Assembly: GCA_934183135.1 (NCBI GenBank)
Contig: CAKPRX010000006.1
Coordinates: 1-48,704 of the forward strand
Source: an uncultured Prevotella sp.
Lineage (GTDB): Bacteria > Bacteroidota > Bacteroidia > Bacteroidales > Bacteroidaceae
Reading direction: 5' to 3'
DNA: 48,704 nucleotides
Under the pieces are notes generated by a model. The model saw only the letters and a program-made list of their open reading frames with translations. It did not search any database and was not told the DNA's origin. How positions within the stretch are numbered: the first letter of the stretch is position 1; the number at the start of each line of letters is the position of its first letter. Below are positions 8,864 through 17,420 of the stretch, in pieces. Position numbers and translations under genes: made by a program.

Positions 8864-8873
8864 CCCCCCCCCC
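8864..8873. repeat. Homopolymer run of ten C
   Basis: Ten consecutive C residues lie 17 bp beyond the -33 box of the candidate RNA promoter and about 100 bp before the histidine kinase gene. Such tracts are prone to slippage; it is outside any coding frame and outside the recognisable promoter spacers. Confidence 0.9.
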
Positions 8874-8978
8874 GAAACAGCCTTTTTTACTATGATAAAT
8901 GGCTCGGATATTTTAATTTATGACTTTCGGGCGCAGAGATGTACTAAAATCGGCTTTGCAGCGTTATCCATGCAGATT

Positions 8979-10142
8979 ATGAAATGGACAGACCGCATAC
9001 GGGAGATGAAGATAGTGCTGGTGGTGGTGGCCGTGGTGCTGGCCATGGCCTCCCTGGTGGTGTCCCATCGGCTCACCCGCGACCTGGAGACCGAGGAACA
9101 CAACAAGATGGGGGTCTGGGCCGAGGCCATGCGGGCTCTGAACAATGCCGACGAGAACACGGACCTGAACCTGGTGCTGCGCGTGATAGACGAGAACCAC
9201 ACGATACCCGTCATCGTGCTCAACCCGCAGGGGCGGGTGCAGACCTGCCGCAACCTGAGCATACCCCGCAGCGAGGCTGACAGCCTGGGCTATGCTGCCC
9301 GCGTGGGCCACCGGCTCCGTGGCGATGGCCGCTACATACGCATCTATCTCGACCCCTCGCGCCGGGGCGACTACATCGATGTATGCTACGACGAGTCGCT
9401 CACCCTGAAGCGGCTGGCCCTCTATCCTTACGTCCAGTTGGGCGCGGTGCTGCTCTTCGTGGGCGTGGGCGTGGTGGCCCTGCTCTCCCTGAAGCGCGCC
9501 GAGCAGAACAGGGTATGGGTGGGCCTGTCCAAGGAGACCGCCCATCAGTTGGGTACCCCCATCAGCAGTCTGATGGCCTGGACAGAGATACTGCGCGAGA
9601 CTTACCCCGACGACACGCTCATCCCCGAGATGGACAAGGACGTGAGGCGGCTGCAGCTCATAGCCGACCGCTTCTCCAAGATAGGCTCCCTGCCCGAGCC
9701 CGTCCCCGTGAGCCTGCAGCAGGTGCTCGCCCACGTGGTAGAGTATATGGACAGGCGCACCTCGCACCGCGTAGCCATCGCCGCCCATCTGCCCGCCGAC
9801 ACCATCGAGGTCAGGCTCAACGCCTCGCTCTTCGAGTGGGTCATAGAGAACCTCTGCAAGAACGCCGTCGACGCCATGGGCGATGCCGGAGGCTCGGTGA
9901 CCCTCACCGCGGGCACCGCGGGTCAGCGTGTGTGGATCGAGGTGGCCGACACGGGCAAGGGTATTCATAAGAAAGACCTCCGCAACGTGTTCCGCCCAGG
10001 CTTTACCACCAAGAAGAGAGGGTGGGGGCTGGGCCTGTCGCTGGCCAAGCGCATCGTGGAGGACTACCATCGGGGCCGCATCTTTGTCAAGAGCTCTACC
10101 CCCGGCGTGGGCACCGTCTTCCGTATCGAACTGCGCCGATAG
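8979..10142 (+). CDS. Membrane sensor histidine kinase (orphan, no adjacent response regulator)
   Basis: A 387-residue inner-membrane kinase. The frame is open from 8892, but the ATG codons at 8970 and 8979 are the sensible starts because they directly precede the first membrane helix; 8979 is used here. TM1 is about residues 10-29, a periplasmic sensor loop about 30-150, TM2 about 152-171. The H-box is SKETAHQLGTPISSL with His189 as phosphoacceptor; the HATPase domain shows the N-box ENLCKNAVDAM (from 290), DTGKGI (324-329) and GWGLGLSLAKRIV (348-360). The H-box followed by GTP is the form common in Bacteroidetes kinases. The next gene is a transporter with its own promoter and no regulator is adjacent, so the partner and signal are unknown. 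Confidence 0.93.
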   Translation: MKWTDRIREMKIVLVVVAVVLAMASLVVSHRLTRDLETEEHNKMGVWAEAMRALNNADENTDLNLVLRVIDENHTIPVIVLNPQGRVQTCRNLSIPRSEADSLGYAARVGHRLRGDGRYIRIYLDPSRRGDYIDVCYDESLTLKRLALYPYVQLGAVLLFVGVGVVALLSLKRAEQNRVWVGLSKETAHQLGTPISSLMAWTEILRETYPDDTLIPEMDKDVRRLQLIADRFSKIGSLPEPVPVSLQQVLAHVVEYMDRRTSHRVAIAAHLPADTIEVRLNASLFEWVIENLCKNAVDAMGDAGGSVTLTAGTAGQRVWIEVADTGKGIHKKDLRNVFRPGFTTKKRGWGLGLSLAKRIVEDYHRGRIFVKSSTPGVGTVFRIELRR

Positions 10143-10196
10143 GGCATCCGTCGCGACGGGCCTGTTGCCGTATTCTGCATATTTTTAGTAAAATTA

Positions 10197-10228
10197 TTTG
10201 GTCGCTATGGTTATTTCTGCTACCTTTG
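10197..10228 (+). promoter_or_regulatory. Promoter of the AspT/YidE-type transporter
   Basis: TTTG (10197-10200), 20 nt, then TACCTTTG (10221-10228) fits the Bacteroidetes -33/-7 consensus. It leaves a 5' leader of about 38 nt before the ATG at 10271, supporting that start over the upstream in-frame ATG at 10022. Confidence 0.82.
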
Positions 10229-10270
10229 CGTGCGATAGGCAGCCCTGCCGCCTATATATATAATAAGGTA

Positions 10271-11932
10271 ATGGACTGGATTACAGAAATACTCTCCACC
10301 GATTCGCCCGTACATTCCATAGTGGCGCTCTCGCTGATATGTGCCCTGGGCCTGGCCCTGGGCAAGGTGCGCGTCATGGGCATCTCGCTGGGTGTGGCCT
10401 TCGTGTTCTTCATCGGCATCCTGGCCGGCCATTTCGGGCTGAGGGTCAATGCCCAGTGCCTGGGCTACGCCGAGACCTTCGGACTGGTCATCTTCGTCTA
10501 TATGCTCGGCCTGAGCGTGGGTCCCAACTTCTTCGGCTCGCTCCGCCGCGAGGGTATGCCCCTTAATCTGTGGTCGCTGGCCATCATCCTGCTGGGCACG
10601 CTGTTAGCCGTGGTGCTGGTGCCCCTTACCGGGGTCAGTCTGCCCGATATGGTGGGCCTGCTCTGCGGTGCCACGACCAACACCCCGGCCCTGGGAGCCG
10701 CCCAGCAAGCCCTGCAGCAGACAGGCCATGCCGCCGGCACCCTCGCCCTGGGCACGGCCGTTACCTATCCCTTTGGCGTGGTGGGCGTCATCATCGTGAT
10801 GGTCATCCTGCGTCGTGTGCTGGTACGTCCCGCCGACCTGCGGATACCTGCGCGCGACGACGCCAACAAGACCTACATCGGCGAGTACCTCGTGGTCAAT
10901 CCCGCGCTCGACGGCAAGAAAGTATCCGACTTCGCCCTCAACTCCCATGAGCGCTTCATCATATCGCGTATATGGCGTGGGCAGGAAGTGATAGTGCCTG
11001 GCGCCGACACCGTGTTAAAGCAGGACGACAAGGTGCTGGTCATTACCAACAAGGATGACCGCAAGGCGATGGAGATACTCTTCGGCCGCGAGACCGAGAC
11101 CAACTGGAACGCCGACCAGATAGACTGGAACCACATAGACGCCGAGGTGGCCAGCCGCACGGTGGTCGTTACGCGCAAGGTGCTCAATGGCAAGCATCTG
11201 GTAGACCTGCAGCTGCGCTCTACTTACGGCGTTAACGTGAGCCGGGTACTGCGGGGCGACCTCAAGCTGCTGGCCACCGACGACCTGCGGCTGCAGTATG
11301 GCGACCGCGTGGTGGTGGTGGGCCCGCCCAGCGCCCTCGACAATGTGGAGAAGTTTATCGGCAATGCCGTGCAGACCCTCAATGAGCCCAACTTGGGCAG
11401 CATCTTCCTCGGCATGGTTCTCGGCCTGCTGCTCGGGCTTATCCCCGTGGCCATCCCCGGTGCCGCCGTACCCGTACACTTGGGCGTGGCCGGCGGGCCC
11501 ATCGTCATGGGCATCATCGTGGGAGCCCTGGGCCCCAAGGCGCATATCATCTCGTACACCACGCGCAGCGCCTCGCTCATACTGCGTAAGTTCGGCCTGT
11601 CGCTGTACCTCGCCTGCTTAGGGTTAGAGGCCGGCAAGGACTTCTTCCATACCCTGATACGTCCCGAGGGCCTCATGTGGATAGGCATAGGTGCCCTGCT
11701 CACGCTGATACCTGTATTTATTGTCGGCGTGATTATGTTGCGTATGCGCAAGTACGACTTTGGAACCATCTGTGGCGTGCTGTGTGGCAGCATGGCCAAC
11801 CCCATGGCGTTAGGGTATGCCAATGACACCATCCAGGGCGAAACCCCGTCGCTCAGTTATGCTTCGGTCTATCCGCTGGGCATGTTTGTCCGCGTGCTGA
11901 TAGCCCAGGTGCTCATCATGTTTTTCATCTGA
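10271..11932 (+). CDS. AspT/YidE/YbjL-family putative transporter with two RCK_C (TrkA_C) domains
   Basis: A 553-residue membrane protein. It has two halves of five to six hydrophobic helices (about residues 15-180 and 380-550) separated by a soluble region of about 200 residues holding two RCK_C-like repeats (about 205-285 and 290-370; patterns VSDFALNSHERFIISRIWRG and VSRVLRGDLKLLATDDLRL). This is the architecture of the aspartate:alanine exchanger (AspT) and YidE families. Glycine-rich helices and the CGATTNTPALGAA segment match the antiporter duplication domain. Substrate cannot be read from sequence; Bacteroidetes members are annotated only as putative transporters. The frame extends upstream to 10022 inside the kinase gene, but the promoter at 10197-10228 supports 10271. 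Confidence 0.9.
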   Translation: MDWITEILSTDSPVHSIVALSLICALGLALGKVRVMGISLGVAFVFFIGILAGHFGLRVNAQCLGYAETFGLVIFVYMLGLSVGPNFFGSLRREGMPLNLWSLAIILLGTLLAVVLVPLTGVSLPDMVGLLCGATTNTPALGAAQQALQQTGHAAGTLALGTAVTYPFGVVGVIIVMVILRRVLVRPADLRIPARDDANKTYIGEYLVVNPALDGKKVSDFALNSHERFIISRIWRGQEVIVPGADTVLKQDDKVLVITNKDDRKAMEILFGRETETNWNADQIDWNHIDAEVASRTVVVTRKVLNGKHLVDLQLRSTYGVNVSRVLRGDLKLLATDDLRLQYGDRVVVVGPPSALDNVEKFIGNAVQTLNEPNLGSIFLGMVLGLLLGLIPVAIPGAAVPVHLGVAGGPIVMGIIVGALGPKAHIISYTTRSASLILRKFGLSLYLACLGLEAGKDFFHTLIRPEGLMWIGIGALLTLIPVFIVGVIMLRMRKYDFGTICGVLCGSMANPMALGYANDTIQGETPSLSYASVYPLGMFVRVLIAQVLIMFFI

Positions 11933-11943
11933 TAAGAAAAGAG

Positions 11944-11981
11944 AGGCCCCACGGCTTCTCTTGCTGTATAGGCCGTAGGGG
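11944..11981. terminator. Hairpin between convergent genes, probable bidirectional terminator
   Basis: GGCCCCACGGC and GCCGTAGGGGC form a stem with one mismatch around a loop of about 16 nt, placed between the transporter stop (11932) and the stop of the convergent pseudouridine synthase gene (11987). A strong T-run is missing on both sides, so the call rests on hairpin and position. Confidence 0.55.
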
Positions 11982-11986
11982 CGATG

Positions 11987-13591
11987 TCAGAAATCGGCCT
12001 TACGGCTGAACGTCATTTTCTCCATGGTAACCGGGTGTACGAAGGTGATGCTCTCGGCATGCAGGCACAGCCGTCCCTGGCCATGCCCATAGAGCGGGTC
12101 GCCCTGTATGGGCCGTCCCAGCCCCTGCGGGTGGGCACAGTGTACCCGTAGCTGGTGGGTCCGGCCTGTGTGGGGGTAGAGGGCCACCCGGTGCTGGCCC
12201 TGCCGGCGGTACTCGGTATAAGCCCGCTTGCCCTGTAGGTGGTCTACCTGCTGCCGCGGACGGTCGGTAGGGTGGGGCGAGAGCGGCAGGTCTATGTGGC
12301 CATGGTCGGCCAGTGGCTGGCCATTGTCTTCTAACACCGCCACGTACCGCTTGTATACCTGGCGATGGATGAACTGCTGCTGCAGTTGGCGGTACACCTC
12401 CTCGTCGAGGGCTATGAGCATCAGGCCGCTGGTGTCGCGGTCCAGCCTGTGTACCACCAGCGGGCCTGTGGCCATGGGGTAACGTCGGCGCATCCTCTCG
12501 GCTACCGATGCGCCCCCCTCGCGCCCCGGCACGCTCAGTAGGCCGGCCGGCTTGTTTATCACCGCTATCCACGCGTCCTCGTACACTATCTCTATGTCCT
12601 CCTCGGTGGTCACCGTGGCCTCTGGCTCCACCGTCAGGCCCTGCAACATGTAGGTCAGCGTGGGCCGGCACTTGCCCTGGCACGCCGGATCGTAGTGCAG
12701 ATGGTGGCGAACCTCGCCCTCAGGACTGTCGCCCCACCAGAACATGGCCATGCAGCGCGGCCGCATGCCGTGGCTGTACGCATATTGCAGCAGTTTGGGC
12801 TCGCAGCACTCGCCCGTGCCACCCGGCGGAGTAAGATAGGGCCGCCGTGGGTCGTACTGGGCAAAAATCTGGCCCAGCCCCCGCTGCTCGCCACGCCCGT
12901 TGTATAGCACGAAGTGGTCAAAAAGCCACTGCTGGAGGCTGTCGCTCATCTGCCGACGCTGACAGCGTAGCTGGTCGATGTCGCGGCGACGCTCCTGGCA
13001 CCTCCGGCTCACCGCCCCGACAACCCGGCTCCAGCGCAGCTTGATGCGGTGCAGCTGGGCCTTTTGGTACTGGCTCTGGCGAACCATCGCCCCACGCATG
13101 GCCTCGTCGGCCGTGACTCTCAGCGTATCTCGCTGTGCCTTGGCAGCGGCCATCACCTGTTTCCAGCGCGCTATGGCCCGCTCCGAACAGCGCTCTAACA
13201 CCCTGACCGTCTGCTCGCGGCGTAGCAGCGACGGGTCGTGGCCCATCTGCCCGATACGCCGGCTGAGTGCCGAGATGCGGCCCTCGGTCTGGCGGAAGTG
13301 GCCTGTGGGCGACAGATAGTCGAACACCGGCGGCACGAACTCGTCCGTGTACGGGTAGCCCCCCGAGAGCTGTCCGCTGTATGCCTGTAGATAGCCCAGG
13401 CGGCCCCCGGCCTCTACCACGAGCACGCCGAACATCTTGCCACGCTCCTCCGGATGGCGGGCCATGAGCGCAGGCAGCGTGGCCTGTAGCAGCGTAGCCG
13501 CCTGGACACACAGCGGGTGCGGGGTGTAGCTGAAGGGGTTGCTCATCAGCGTGGGCGGGGGCGTGGTGGTGTGCAGTGGGTGAAATATCAT
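11987..13591 (-). CDS. RluA-family RNA pseudouridine synthase with a large N-terminal extension
   Basis: A 534-residue protein. The C-terminal 190 residues are a standard RluA-type synthase: EIVYEDAWIAVINKPAGLLS, the catalytic motif HRLDRDTSGL (Asp384), and a late segment HTGRTHQLRVHCAH. About 330 residues precede this, far longer than a usual S4 domain. The extension contains FGVLVVEAGGRLGYLQAYSG, a charged helical region rich in Arg, Gln and Lys (likely coiled coil, about residues 100-220), and Cys-containing segments (ECCEPKLLQYAY, DPACQGKC). This long form is common in Bacteroidales. The enzyme should modify rRNA or tRNA uridines; the target is unknown. The frame opens at 13678, but a TAACTTTG box at 13597-13604 makes the ATG at 13591 the better start. 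Confidence 0.9.
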   Translation of the reverse strand: MIFHPLHTTTPPPTLMSNPFSYTPHPLCVQAATLLQATLPALMARHPEERGKMFGVLVVEAGGRLGYLQAYSGQLSGGYPYTDEFVPPVFDYLSPTGHFRQTEGRISALSRRIGQMGHDPSLLRREQTVRVLERCSERAIARWKQVMAAAKAQRDTLRVTADEAMRGAMVRQSQYQKAQLHRIKLRWSRVVGAVSRRCQERRRDIDQLRCQRRQMSDSLQQWLFDHFVLYNGRGEQRGLGQIFAQYDPRRPYLTPPGGTGECCEPKLLQYAYSHGMRPRCMAMFWWGDSPEGEVRHHLHYDPACQGKCRPTLTYMLQGLTVEPEATVTTEEDIEIVYEDAWIAVINKPAGLLSVPGREGGASVAERMRRRYPMATGPLVVHRLDRDTSGLMLIALDEEVYRQLQQQFIHRQVYKRYVAVLEDNGQPLADHGHIDLPLSPHPTDRPRQQVDHLQGKRAYTEYRRQGQHRVALYPHTGRTHQLRVHCAHPQGLGRPIQGDPLYGHGQGRLCLHAESITFVHPVTMEKMTFSRKADF

Positions 13592-13596
13592 GGCTG

Positions 13597-13604
13597 CAAA
13601 GTTA
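13597..13604 (-). promoter_or_regulatory. -7 box of the pseudouridine synthase gene
   Basis: TAACTTTG on the minus strand ends only 5 bp before the ATG at 13591, so the message would have an extremely short leader. No convincing TTTG lies 19-20 nt upstream. Confidence 0.55.
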
Positions 13605-13664
13605 CTATTTTCTACCGTTGTGCGTGTGGCGATGTTCTGATTTTTAAGAATTGTCGCTAAAAAC

Positions 13665-13695
13665 TTGTCAGTGGACACAAAAAATCGTAATTTTG
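13665..13695 (+). promoter_or_regulatory. Promoter of the NahK-like kinase gene
   Basis: TTG (13665-13667), 20 nt, then TAATTTTG (13688-13695) matches the Bacteroidetes promoter pattern and lies 21 bp before the ATG at 13717. It is back to back with the promoter of the minus-strand pseudouridine synthase gene. Confidence 0.75.
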
Positions 13696-13716
13696 TAGAA
13701 AATAAATCATGAAGAC

Positions 13717-14802
13717 ATGGACGAAAAAGAACTCAAGACCATCATCGGCAAATTTCTGATTGATGCCCCCGTAGAGTCGGTGGCCCCCCTGGGCAACGGA
13801 CTTATCAATGATACCTATAAGGTAACCACCGCAGGCGCAGCGCCCGACTATGTGCTGCAGCGCATTAACAATGCCATCTTTACGGATGTCGACCTGTTGC
13901 AGCACAACATCGAGGCTGTTACCGCGCATATCCGCAAGAAACTCGTTGCCGCCGGCGAGACCGACATAGACCGCAAGGTGCTCACCTTTGTGCCCACGGC
14001 CGAGGGCAAGACCTACTATCTGGACGCCGCAGGCAAGTACTGGCGCGTGTCGGTGTTCATCCCGCGTGCCAAGACCTTCGAGGCCGTCAACCCCGAGTAC
14101 TCCTACCATGCCGGCAAGGCATTTGGCAACTTCGAGGCCATGCTGGTAGACCTGGAAGAGCCCCTGGGCGAAACCATTCCCGACTTTCATAACATGGAGC
14201 TGCGCATACGCCAGCTGCGCGATGCCGTGGCTGCCGACGCCGTGGGCCGCATGGGCGAGGTGGCCGACATAGTGGCCGAGTTAGAGGCTCACGCCGACGA
14301 GATGTGCAAGGCTGAGCGCATGGGGCGTGCCGGCGAGCTGCCCAAGCGTATCTGCCACTGCGACACCAAGGTCAACAACATGATGTTTGACGAGGCGGGA
14401 CGCGTGCTGTGCGTCATAGACCTTGACACGGTCATGCCGAGCTTCGTATTCTCTGACTATGGCGACTTCCTGCGTACCGGCGCCAACGCCGTGGCCGAGG
14501 ACGACCCCCATATAGACAAGGTGGCGTTCCGCCGCGACATCTTCGAGGCTTTCACCCGGGGCTACCTGGAGTCGGCCCGCTTCCTTACGCCCGCAGAACG
14601 CGACAACCTGCCTTACGCCGTGGCCCTCTTCCCCTACATGCAGTGCGTGCGCTTCCTTACTGACTATATCAATGGCGACACCTACTATAAGATAGGGTAC
14701 CCTGAGCACAACCTGGTGCGCACCCGCAACCAGCTGCAGCTCTTCCGTACCGTGTACGGCCAGCAGGCGTACATGCAGGACTTTATCCGTAACTGCCAAT
14801 AA
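13717..14802 (+). CDS. NahK-like phosphotransferase (N-acetylhexosamine 1-kinase / APH fold)
   Basis: 361 residues, close to the 359 of bifidobacterial NahK. The aminoglycoside-phosphotransferase fold is recognised from LGNGLINDTYKV near the N-terminus (nucleotide loop, 25-36), the Brenner motif HCDTKVNN (His214, catalytic Asp216, Asn221) and VIDLDTV with Asp235 as metal ligand. By similarity it would phosphorylate the anomeric position of GlcNAc or GalNAc for cytosolic salvage. That fits a genome that also releases GlcNAc with GH89, but the family is broad and substrate is not proven. No signal peptide, hence cytoplasmic. It heads a likely operon, with only 8 bp to the next gene. An ATG at 13709 is out of frame, so 13717 is the start. 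Confidence 0.85.
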   Translation: MDEKELKTIIGKFLIDAPVESVAPLGNGLINDTYKVTTAGAAPDYVLQRINNAIFTDVDLLQHNIEAVTAHIRKKLVAAGETDIDRKVLTFVPTAEGKTYYLDAAGKYWRVSVFIPRAKTFEAVNPEYSYHAGKAFGNFEAMLVDLEEPLGETIPDFHNMELRIRQLRDAVAADAVGRMGEVADIVAELEAHADEMCKAERMGRAGELPKRICHCDTKVNNMMFDEAGRVLCVIDLDTVMPSFVFSDYGDFLRTGANAVAEDDPHIDKVAFRRDIFEAFTRGYLESARFLTPAERDNLPYAVALFPYMQCVRFLTDYINGDTYYKIGYPEHNLVRTRNQLQLFRTVYGQQAYMQDFIRNCQ

Positions 14803-14810
14803 CCCTACAG

Positions 14811-15473
14811 ATGCTGATGAAACAACTGACGGTCAAACATATAACCCACGCCGTGACCGACGCCGCCCTGGTGTCGGCCGCGCTGGATGAGGCAGGGGTC
14901 GAGGCCCACGCCATAGGTTGCGTAGACTGGCCCGCGGACTATCCCTATGCCCCCGCGGCAACTTTCCGTATAGCCCATACGGGCTCGGCCATCCTGATAG
15001 ACTACCGGGTGGCGGAGCAGAGCGTGGCCGCCGTGGCTCCGCACGACAACGGCCGTGTGTGGGAGGACAGCTGCTGCGAGTTCTTCTTCAAGCCCGAGGG
15101 TGGCGATGTCTATTATAATGTAGAGTGCAACTGCGCCGGAACCCTCCTCGTGGGCTGCGGCCCCCATCGCGAAGGCCGCGAGCTGGCCGGCCCATCGGTG
15201 CTCGGCGGCGTGCAGCGGTGGTCGTCGTTAGGGCGTACACCCTTTGCCGAGCGCGTGTCGCCCGTGTCGTGGCAGCTGTCGCTCATCATTCCCGTGGCTA
15301 CAGCTTTCCGCTCGTCGCTGCCATCCCTGTGCGGGCAGCGCATGACGGCCAATTTCTACAAGTGCGGCGACAAGCTGCAGCAGCCCCACTTCCTGTCGTG
15401 GGCCCCCATACACTTGCCCTCGCCCGACTTTCACCGCCCCGACTTCTTCGGGCAGCTGCTGTTTGAACCCTGA
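14811..15473 (+). CDS. CBM9-like (carbohydrate-binding family 9-like) protein
   Basis: 220 residues with no signal peptide. The pattern matches the short CBM9-like proteins of Bacteroidetes: a first segment with paired beta-strands, then VWEDSCCEFFFKPEGGDVYYNVECN (residues about 83-107), a late W-Q-L-S-L-I-I-P strand, and a C-terminal MTANFYKCGDKLQQPHFLSW segment. The role is unknown; the fold suggests carbohydrate binding, but absence of an export signal and its place between a sugar kinase and a Fur-family regulator suggest a cytoplasmic or unconventional job. The start may be 14811 or the second ATG at 14817. Gap to the kinase is 8 bp and to the next gene 14 bp. Confidence 0.75.
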   Translation: MLMKQLTVKHITHAVTDAALVSAALDEAGVEAHAIGCVDWPADYPYAPAATFRIAHTGSAILIDYRVAEQSVAAVAPHDNGRVWEDSCCEFFFKPEGGDVYYNVECNCAGTLLVGCGPHREGRELAGPSVLGGVQRWSSLGRTPFAERVSPVSWQLSLIIPVATAFRSSLPSLCGQRMTANFYKCGDKLQQPHFLSWAPIHLPSPDFHRPDFFGQLLFEP

Positions 15474-15487
15474 TACACACCGAGTAT

Positions 15488-15919
15488 ATGGCTACCCAGC
15501 ACTTTGCCGACCTCTTGGAGCTACATGATGTCAGACCCACGGCCAACCGTATCGTTATAGCCGAGGCGCTGGCCCGCATGGGGCATCCCGTGTCCATGAG
15601 CGAGCTGGAGAGCCATATACTTACCATAGACAAGTCGGGCATATACCGCGCGCTGGCCGAATTTAGGAAGCACCACCTCGTACACGCCATCGACGGTGGC
15701 GACGGCGAAATCAAGTACGAACTCTGCCACAGCCAGAACCACGGCCATGACGACGACCGCCATGCCCACTTCTACTGCGAGCGCTGCCACCAGACCTTCT
15801 GCCTGGACTACGCCGCCATACCGCCCATCAGTATTCCCGATGGCTTTGTTGCCAGTTCTGTCAACTATATGGTCAAGGGCCTCTGCCCCGACTGTGCCCG
15901 TAGACAGAACCGTAAGTAA
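15488..15919 (+). CDS. Fur-family transcriptional regulator
   Basis: 143 residues with the Fur layout: winged helix about 1-80 (RPTANRIVIAEAL, then SKSGIYRALAEFRKHHLV-like recognition region), followed by a metal-binding dimerisation domain with HAHFYCERCHQTFCL (His92, His94, Cys97, Cys100) and CPDC (Cys133, Cys136) forming the structural zinc site. A His/Asp-rich stretch HGHDDDRHAH (85-94) supplies further metal ligands. Whether it senses iron, zinc or peroxide cannot be read. It is the third gene of a unit with the NahK-like kinase and CBM9-like protein and lies 81 bp before the MATE gene, which it may help regulate (inference). Confidence 0.9.
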   Translation: MATQHFADLLELHDVRPTANRIVIAEALARMGHPVSMSELESHILTIDKSGIYRALAEFRKHHLVHAIDGGDGEIKYELCHSQNHGHDDDRHAHFYCERCHQTFCLDYAAIPPISIPDGFVASSVNYMVKGLCPDCARRQNRK

Positions 15920-16000
15920 CCCCCTTAGCCCTTGCTCCTGTTATGATGACAGCTATTATTGTCGTAACTCAGTAAATAACCATTATAAAGTATATCGTAT

Positions 16001-17362
16001 ATGCAGAACGAGATAAGGCGGCACCACCACTACAGGTCGCTGCTGCAGATAGGCATACCCATAGTGATAGGCCAGCTGGGCACCGTAATCTTAGGATTTG
16101 CCGACACCCTGATGATAGGCCACCACAGCACCACTGAGCTGGCGGCGGCCGGTCTGGTCAACAACATCTTTACGCTGGCGCTCATCTTCTATATGGGTTT
16201 TTCCTACGGTCTGACGCCCATAGTGGGCCGCCTGTACGGCATGGGCCACACCAGCGACATAGGGCAGAAGGTCAAGAACTCGCTCGTGGCCAACATGGTG
16301 GTGGGCGTGCTGCTGGTGGCGGTGCTGACCATTCTCTACTTCAACTTGGGCCACATAGGGCAGCCCGATGAGCTTCTGCCCCTCATACGGCCCTACTTCC
16401 TGGTCAACCTGGTAAGCGTGCTCTTCGTGGGTGTGTTCGACACGCTCAAGCAGTTCTTCGATGGCATTACCCGGACCAGCGTGGCCATGTGGGTCATGGT
16501 GGCGGGCAATGTGCTGAACATCTTCTTCAACTGGCTGCTCATCTACGGTGTGGGCGGCATGCCCGAGCTGGGCCTGCTGGGAGCCGGCATCTCTACCATG
16601 GGGTCGCGGGTGCTCATGGCCCTGCTGTTGGTGGCAGTCATGCTTGTCCACAAAGACTTTGGCGGCTACCGCCGGGGTGTGGCCCATGGCCGCGTAAACC
16701 GCCACGACTTCCTGGAGATGAACCGCTTAGGGTGGCCCGTGGCCCTGCAGCTGGGCATGGAGTCGGCCGCGTTCAGCTTCAGCTGTATCATGGTGGGCTG
16801 GCTGGGCACCGTACAGCTGGCCGCCCATCAGATAGTGATAACCGTGTCGCAGCTGTTCTACCTGGTGCTTTCGGGTATGGCCGCGGCCATGTCCATACGT
16901 ATCAGCTACTTTATGGGGCAGCACGACTATACCGCCGCACGTACCTGCTCGACCGACGGGTTCCGCATGGCCCTCTTTGCCTCGGCCATGATGAGTGTGC
17001 CCGTACTCTTGGCCCGCCACTACATAGGCGGCCTGTTCTCCGACAGTGTCGAGGCCGGCCAGATAGTGGCCATGCTGATATGGGTGATGATTATCTACCA
17101 GTTTGGCGATGCCCTACAGTACACCTTTGCCAACGCCCTGCGCGGCATAGCCTGTGTCAAGCCCATGATGTACTACGCCTTTATAGCCTACTTCGTCATC
17201 TCGCTGCCCATGGGCTACATGCTCGGTTTCGTGTGCCGCCTGGGCATTCTCGGTGTGTGGGTTGCCTTCCCCGTGGGGCTTACCGTGGCCGGCATCCTCT
17301 ACTGGCAGCGCTTCCGCCGCGAGCTGCGTGCCATCGAGCAGGGGCAAGGAGCCGCCTCCTAA
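16001..17362 (+). CDS. MATE-family multidrug/sodium-or-proton antiporter
   Basis: 453 residues with about twelve hydrophobic helices in two six-helix halves. Family signatures are visible: LLQIGIPIVIGQLGTVILGFADTLMIG in the first helices (about 14-40), an N-terminal half ending near a Gly/Pro-rich loop, and the second half starting near LGWPVALQLGMESAAFSFSCIMVGWLG (about 239-265). It is an inner-membrane exporter driven by Na+ or H+; the substrate is unknown. A gap of 81 bp separates it from the Fur-family gene; no clear promoter consensus was seen there, so it may share the upstream transcript. Repeat copy B starts about 60 bp after its stop codon. Confidence 0.93.
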   Translation: MQNEIRRHHHYRSLLQIGIPIVIGQLGTVILGFADTLMIGHHSTTELAAAGLVNNIFTLALIFYMGFSYGLTPIVGRLYGMGHTSDIGQKVKNSLVANMVVGVLLVAVLTILYFNLGHIGQPDELLPLIRPYFLVNLVSVLFVGVFDTLKQFFDGITRTSVAMWVMVAGNVLNIFFNWLLIYGVGGMPELGLLGAGISTMGSRVLMALLLVAVMLVHKDFGGYRRGVAHGRVNRHDFLEMNRLGWPVALQLGMESAAFSFSCIMVGWLGTVQLAAHQIVITVSQLFYLVLSGMAAAMSIRISYFMGQHDYTAARTCSTDGFRMALFASAMMSVPVLLARHYIGGLFSDSVEAGQIVAMLIWVMIIYQFGDALQYTFANALRGIACVKPMMYYAFIAYFVISLPMGYMLGFVCRLGILGVWVAFPVGLTVAGILYWQRFRRELRAIEQGQGAAS

Positions 17363-17420
17363 GTCTTTCCGGAAGGTGGGCTGGCGGCTGCCATCGTCGC
17401 TGCAACCATGGCATGAACTG

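Noticed and set aside
10022..10270. Upstream extension of the AspT/YidE-type transporter into the kinase gene
   Set aside because: The extension is out-of-frame kinase sequence, and a promoter at 10197-10228 lies inside it.
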